This document shows, piece after piece, positions 6,012-8,067 of a stretch of 8,067 nt of DNA (positions within the stretch are counted from its first letter, which is position 1; every line of letters begins with the position of its first letter). The notes below the pieces were generated by a model. That model was not told the origin of the DNA. It saw only the letters and a program-made list of their open reading frames with translations, and searched no databases. Made by a program: the position numbers and the translations under genes. Origin of the DNA: CAKSQF01 sp051868045 (GTDB lineage: Bacteria; Bacillota; Clostridia; Oscillospirales; CAG-272); assembly GCA_051868045.1 (NCBI GenBank), contig JBJDZN010000036.1, positions 1 to 8,067 of the forward strand. The letters are read 5' to 3'.

Positions 6012-6030
6012 TTCCGATTGGCAGTCGGAA
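6012..6030. promoter_or_regulatory. Palindrome overlapping the PTS promoter, candidate operator
   Basis: TTCCGA-N7-TCGGAA is a perfect 6-bp inverted repeat with a 7-nt centre, ending 7 bp before a perfect TATAAT. It covers the expected -35 region, which suits a repressor or an activator substituting for a poor -35. Which protein binds is not known; the XRE regulator encoded just upstream is one candidate. Confidence 0.45.
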
Positions 6031-6043
6031 TGATGTGTATAAT
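6018..6043 (+). promoter_or_regulatory. Putative PTS gene promoter
   Basis: TATAAT (6038-6043) is a perfect -10. The best -35-like hexamer, TTGGCA (6018-6023), is only 14 bp away, too close for normal sigma-A spacing. The promoter may be weak and activator-dependent. The predicted start near 6050 gives a leader of about 145 nt. Confidence 0.45.
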
Positions 6044-6051
6044 CCGCCAAA

Positions 6052-6179
6052 GCCCTGCTCATACTGGAGCAAAAGGGGCAAACAGGATAGATATTCCTTT
6101 CCGATTCCGTCATAAAAACAGAACCGGGGGATGGAAAATCCGTTCTGTTACAAACAACAGTCACAGCCGCAGGGGCGGC
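6052..6179 (+). other. Structured leader of the PTS gene: three hairpins
   Basis: Three potential RNA hairpins lie in the leader. The first (6052-6079) pairs GCCC/GGGC and TGCTC/GAGCA with an asymmetric 3' loop AAAG, loosely like a RAT element. The second (6117-6149) pairs AACAGAAC with GTTCTGTT perfectly and nests GGAT/ATCC. The third (6166-6179) is GCCGC-AGGG-GCGGC, ending 4 nt before the likely ribosome binding site GAGGG (6184-6188). The BglG/LicT RAT consensus (GGATTGTTACTGC...GCAGGCAAAACC) is not matched and no hairpin is followed by a T-run, so classical antitermination is not supported. Structure-based control of translation is possible. No gene is seen in 5919-6194. Confidence 0.4.
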
Positions 6180-6194
6180 GCATGAGGGTTTTAT

Positions 6195-8067
6195 ATGAAT
6201 TACAGAAAAACAGCCGAAGAAATCATCGAAAAGGTAGGCGGTAGGGACAATATCCGTACCGTCACCCACTGCATGACCCGTCTTCGGCTGATTTTAGAAA
6301 ATGAGGCTTCAGCAGATGACAAGGCTGTCGAGGAGATCGACGGTGTCCTCAAAGTCATCCGGCAGGGCGGGCAGTATCAGGTAATCATCGGAAAGGAAGT
6401 CCGGCGTGTATTTGCTGAAATCCAATCTGCAGGCATTCACACCGAGGGGATCTCTGGGACGGATGCAAAGGATTCTGACAAGAAAAAGGGCGGACCCATT
6501 TCCAGACTGTTAGGCTATATTGCCGGATCCATGACCCCGCTTCTTCCTGCCATGCTGGGCGGTGGTATGGTCAAGGTTCTTCTGACTCTGATGACAACCT
6601 TCAAACTGATTTCCGACACCTCATCCACTTATCGGATTCTGGATATTGCCGGAGATGCCATCTTCTGTTTTCTCCCCATTATGCTGGCATACACGATTGC
6701 AAAAAGGCAGGGCAGTTCCCAGATTCTTGCCATGCTCATAGCGGGAATCCTCCTTCATCCAAACCTGACCGCATTGTTTTCAAACGGCGACACGACCTTC
6801 TTCGGAATCCCGGTGATTTCGGCTAACTATCCCTCATCGGTCCTTCCCGTTTTGCTGATTGTTCCCATCATGAAATATATCGAAATCTTTGCCGATCGGA
6901 TTTCGCCCAACATAGTGAAGATCTTTCTGAAGCCCCTGATCGTCATTCTGCTCACCACACCGCTTGCACTGATCGTCATCGGTCCCATCGGTGCGATCCT
7001 CGGCAATTACCTTGCAGAGGGGGTCCATTTCCTGTACAGTCGGGTCGGATGGCTGACCCTCCTTCTCCTTGCTGCTCTGATGCCCTTCATTGTCCTGACA
7101 GGTATGCACCATGCTCTGATTCCGCTATGCACCATGAGCCTTGCCGGCATGGGATATGATCCGATTTTGTCCCCCGCCTTGTTCTGTTCCAATCTGGCGC
7201 AGGGCGGTGCCTCCCTTGCTGTTGCTATCAAAACCAAGGACAGGAGCATGAAGCAGATTGCAACGGGAGCAAGCGTTTCGGCATTGATTGCTGGCGTAAC
7301 CGAACCGGCAATGTACGGCGTCACCATCAAATTGAAAAAGCCTTTGATTGCCGCCTGCATCGCCGCCGGAATGGGCGGACTGTATGCCGGACTGACCGGC
7401 GTGGTGGTTTACGCCAGGGACGGTACTCCGTCCCTGTTCACCCTGATCTCCATGAGCGGTGGGGACCGCTACCGAACCCTGATCAACGGACTGATTACTC
7501 TTTTCATCGTAATGCTCCTGTCCTTCATATTGACGCTTTTCTTCTGTCGGGATAAATCCCCCAAGCATGGCAAATCCAAGCACGACAAATCGAAAAAGGA
7601 AGAAGTTAAGGCATCTGCCCCTGCTGAGGTTGCAGAGACAACAACCGTTCTCAGCCCGATGAACGGCAAAGTCCTTCCCCTGTCGTCGGTAGCCGACGCT
7701 ACCTTTGCCTCCGGAGTCCTGGGCAAGGGTTGTGCCATTGAGCCATACGAGGGACATCTGTATGCCCCTGTCGACGGTACGGTGGACAATCTGTTTGACA
7801 CGCTTCACGCCATCGCCCTGAAGGGAAAGGACGGTGTCGAGCTTCTGATGCACATCGGCAGGGATACTGTGGAGCTTGGCGGTAAGTTCTTCAAGGCTTA
7901 CTGCAAAAACGGTGATGCGGTCAAGGCGGGGGATCTTCTCATTGACTTTGACATGGATGGACTGAAAAAAGCGGGATATGATCTTATCACCCCCATTATT
8001 GTCGTAAACAGCGACAGCTATGAAAGCGTGGGAACGGTAGCTGACGGCAAAACCGACGTGGGTGCAG
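6195..8067 (+). CDS. bglP: PTS beta-glucoside-type permease EIIBCA, 3' end cut by window edge
   Basis: 624 codons are visible with no stop. The protein imports a sugar, probably a beta-glucoside, and phosphorylates it during transport using phosphate passed from HPr. EIIB occupies about residues 1-90, with the phosphorylated Cys 26 in VTHCMTRLRL. EIIC runs from about 95 to 450 with many membrane helices, GMHHALIPL (H305/H306) and the AGVTEPAMYGV signature around E370. A Lys-rich charged linker (about 451-481) joins EIIA (from about 482), with HAIAL (H538) and the phosphoryl-accepting His 553 in LLMHIGRDTVEL. The usual hydrophobic residue after HIG is Arg here. The B-C-A order fits BglP/BglF; other sugars of that family (sucrose- or trehalose-type permeases) cannot be excluded without substrate data. 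About 10-20 residues are probably missing at the end. The ATG at 6195 has GAGGG 6 nt upstream. It lies downstream of a terminator, so it is its own transcription unit; a phospho-beta-glucosidase gene may follow beyond the window. Confidence 0.92.
   Translation, partial: MNYRKTAEEIIEKVGGRDNIRTVTHCMTRLRLILENEASADDKAVEEIDGVLKVIRQGGQYQVIIGKEVRRVFAEIQSAGIHTEGISGTDAKDSDKKKGGPISRLLGYIAGSMTPLLPAMLGGGMVKVLLTLMTTFKLISDTSSTYRILDIAGDAIFCFLPIMLAYTIAKRQGSSQILAMLIAGILLHPNLTALFSNGDTTFFGIPVISANYPSSVLPVLLIVPIMKYIEIFADRISPNIVKIFLKPLIVILLTTPLALIVIGPIGAILGNYLAEGVHFLYSRVGWLTLLLLAALMPFIVLTGMHHALIPLCTMSLAGMGYDPILSPALFCSNLAQGGASLAVAIKTKDRSMKQIATGASVSALIAGVTEPAMYGVTIKLKKPLIAACIAAGMGGLYAGLTGVVVYARDGTPSLFTLISMSGGDRYRTLINGLITLFIVMLLSFILTLFFCRDKSPKHGKSKHDKSKKEEVKASAPAEVAETTTVLSPMNGKVLPLSSVADATFASGVLGKGCAIEPYEGHLYAPVDGTVDNLFDTLHAIALKGKDGVELLMHIGRDTVELGGKFFKAYCKNGDAVKAGDLLIDFDMDGLKKAGYDLITPIIVVNSDSYESVGTVADGKTDVGA

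Noticed and set aside
6052..6079. RAT antiterminator element of LicT/BglG type
   Set aside because: Only the general shape (two stems with an asymmetric loop) fits; the conserved TGTTACTGC and GCAGGCAAAACC blocks are absent and no overlapping terminator is present.
6031..6185. Possible 51-codon leader peptide (MMCIIRQSP...) ending at the PTS ribosome binding site
   Set aside because: Its ATG lies upstream of the putative -10 box, so it would not be on that transcript, and it has no Shine-Dalgarno sequence.
7125..7853. Minus-strand 242-codon open frame opposite the PTS gene
   Set aside because: The plus strand carries clear EIIC and EIIA motifs throughout; the reverse product is low-complexity, rich in Gly, Gln and Arg, as expected of a shadow frame.

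Overview
The window looks like chromosomal DNA from a low-to-medium-GC Firmicute. Clostridia, possibly Oscillospiraceae, is the best guess. The signs are strong GGAGG-type ribosome binding sites, sigma-A-like promoters, a clostridial-style Rhs/YD-repeat core, a GxGYxYP-type lipoprotein and a Firmicutes-style beta-glucoside PTS permease. The taxonomic placement is inference from gene style only.

Left third (1-1924, minus strand): a displaced Rhs polymorphic-toxin cassette. Read along the minus strand, a headless piece of Rhs core starts immediately after the stop codon of an unrelated lipoprotein gene. It runs through the conserved RYYDP...GRF and DPTG motifs and switches to a variable C-terminal tip made of a hydrophobic segment and a GIY-YIG-type nuclease domain. 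A 315-aa presumed immunity gene follows 4 nt later, with its ribosome binding site inside the last toxin codons. Ten bases beyond the immunity stop, Rhs core sequence starts again, this time from an earlier part of the core, and runs off the left edge. This looks like one unit of a tandem array of orphan Rhs toxin/immunity modules. The toxin tip and immunity gene are clearly more AT-rich than the Rhs core (38% against 52% GC in sampled 60-nt lines).

Middle left (1921-4281, minus strand): a two-gene operon. It encodes a 194-aa two-TM protein of unknown function and a secreted GxGYxYP-type lipoprotein, and is driven by a near-consensus promoter (TTGACA-17-TAAAAT).

Middle right (4403-5999, plus strand): a divergent, equally strong promoter (TTGCAA-17-TAAAAT, extended -10) drives a two-gene operon. 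It encodes the beta subunit of a class I fumarase/tartrate-dehydratase-type Fe-S hydro-lyase, with no alpha subunit visible, translationally coupled (ATGA overlap) to an XRE-type regulator with a TPR-like sensor domain. The operon ends at a long terminator hairpin. A near-symmetric inverted repeat between the two divergent promoters is a candidate operator for that regulator.

Right (6000-8067, plus strand): a PTS beta-glucoside-type EIIBCA permease, cut by the window edge within EIIA. It has a structured leader of about 150 nt and a palindrome overlapping its putative promoter. There is no recognisable BglG/LicT-type RAT plus terminator, so its control may differ from the classical bgl operons.

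No rRNA, tRNA, CRISPR array or complete insertion sequence was seen. The most interesting part is the Rhs cassette and its exact fusion to the lipoprotein gene.
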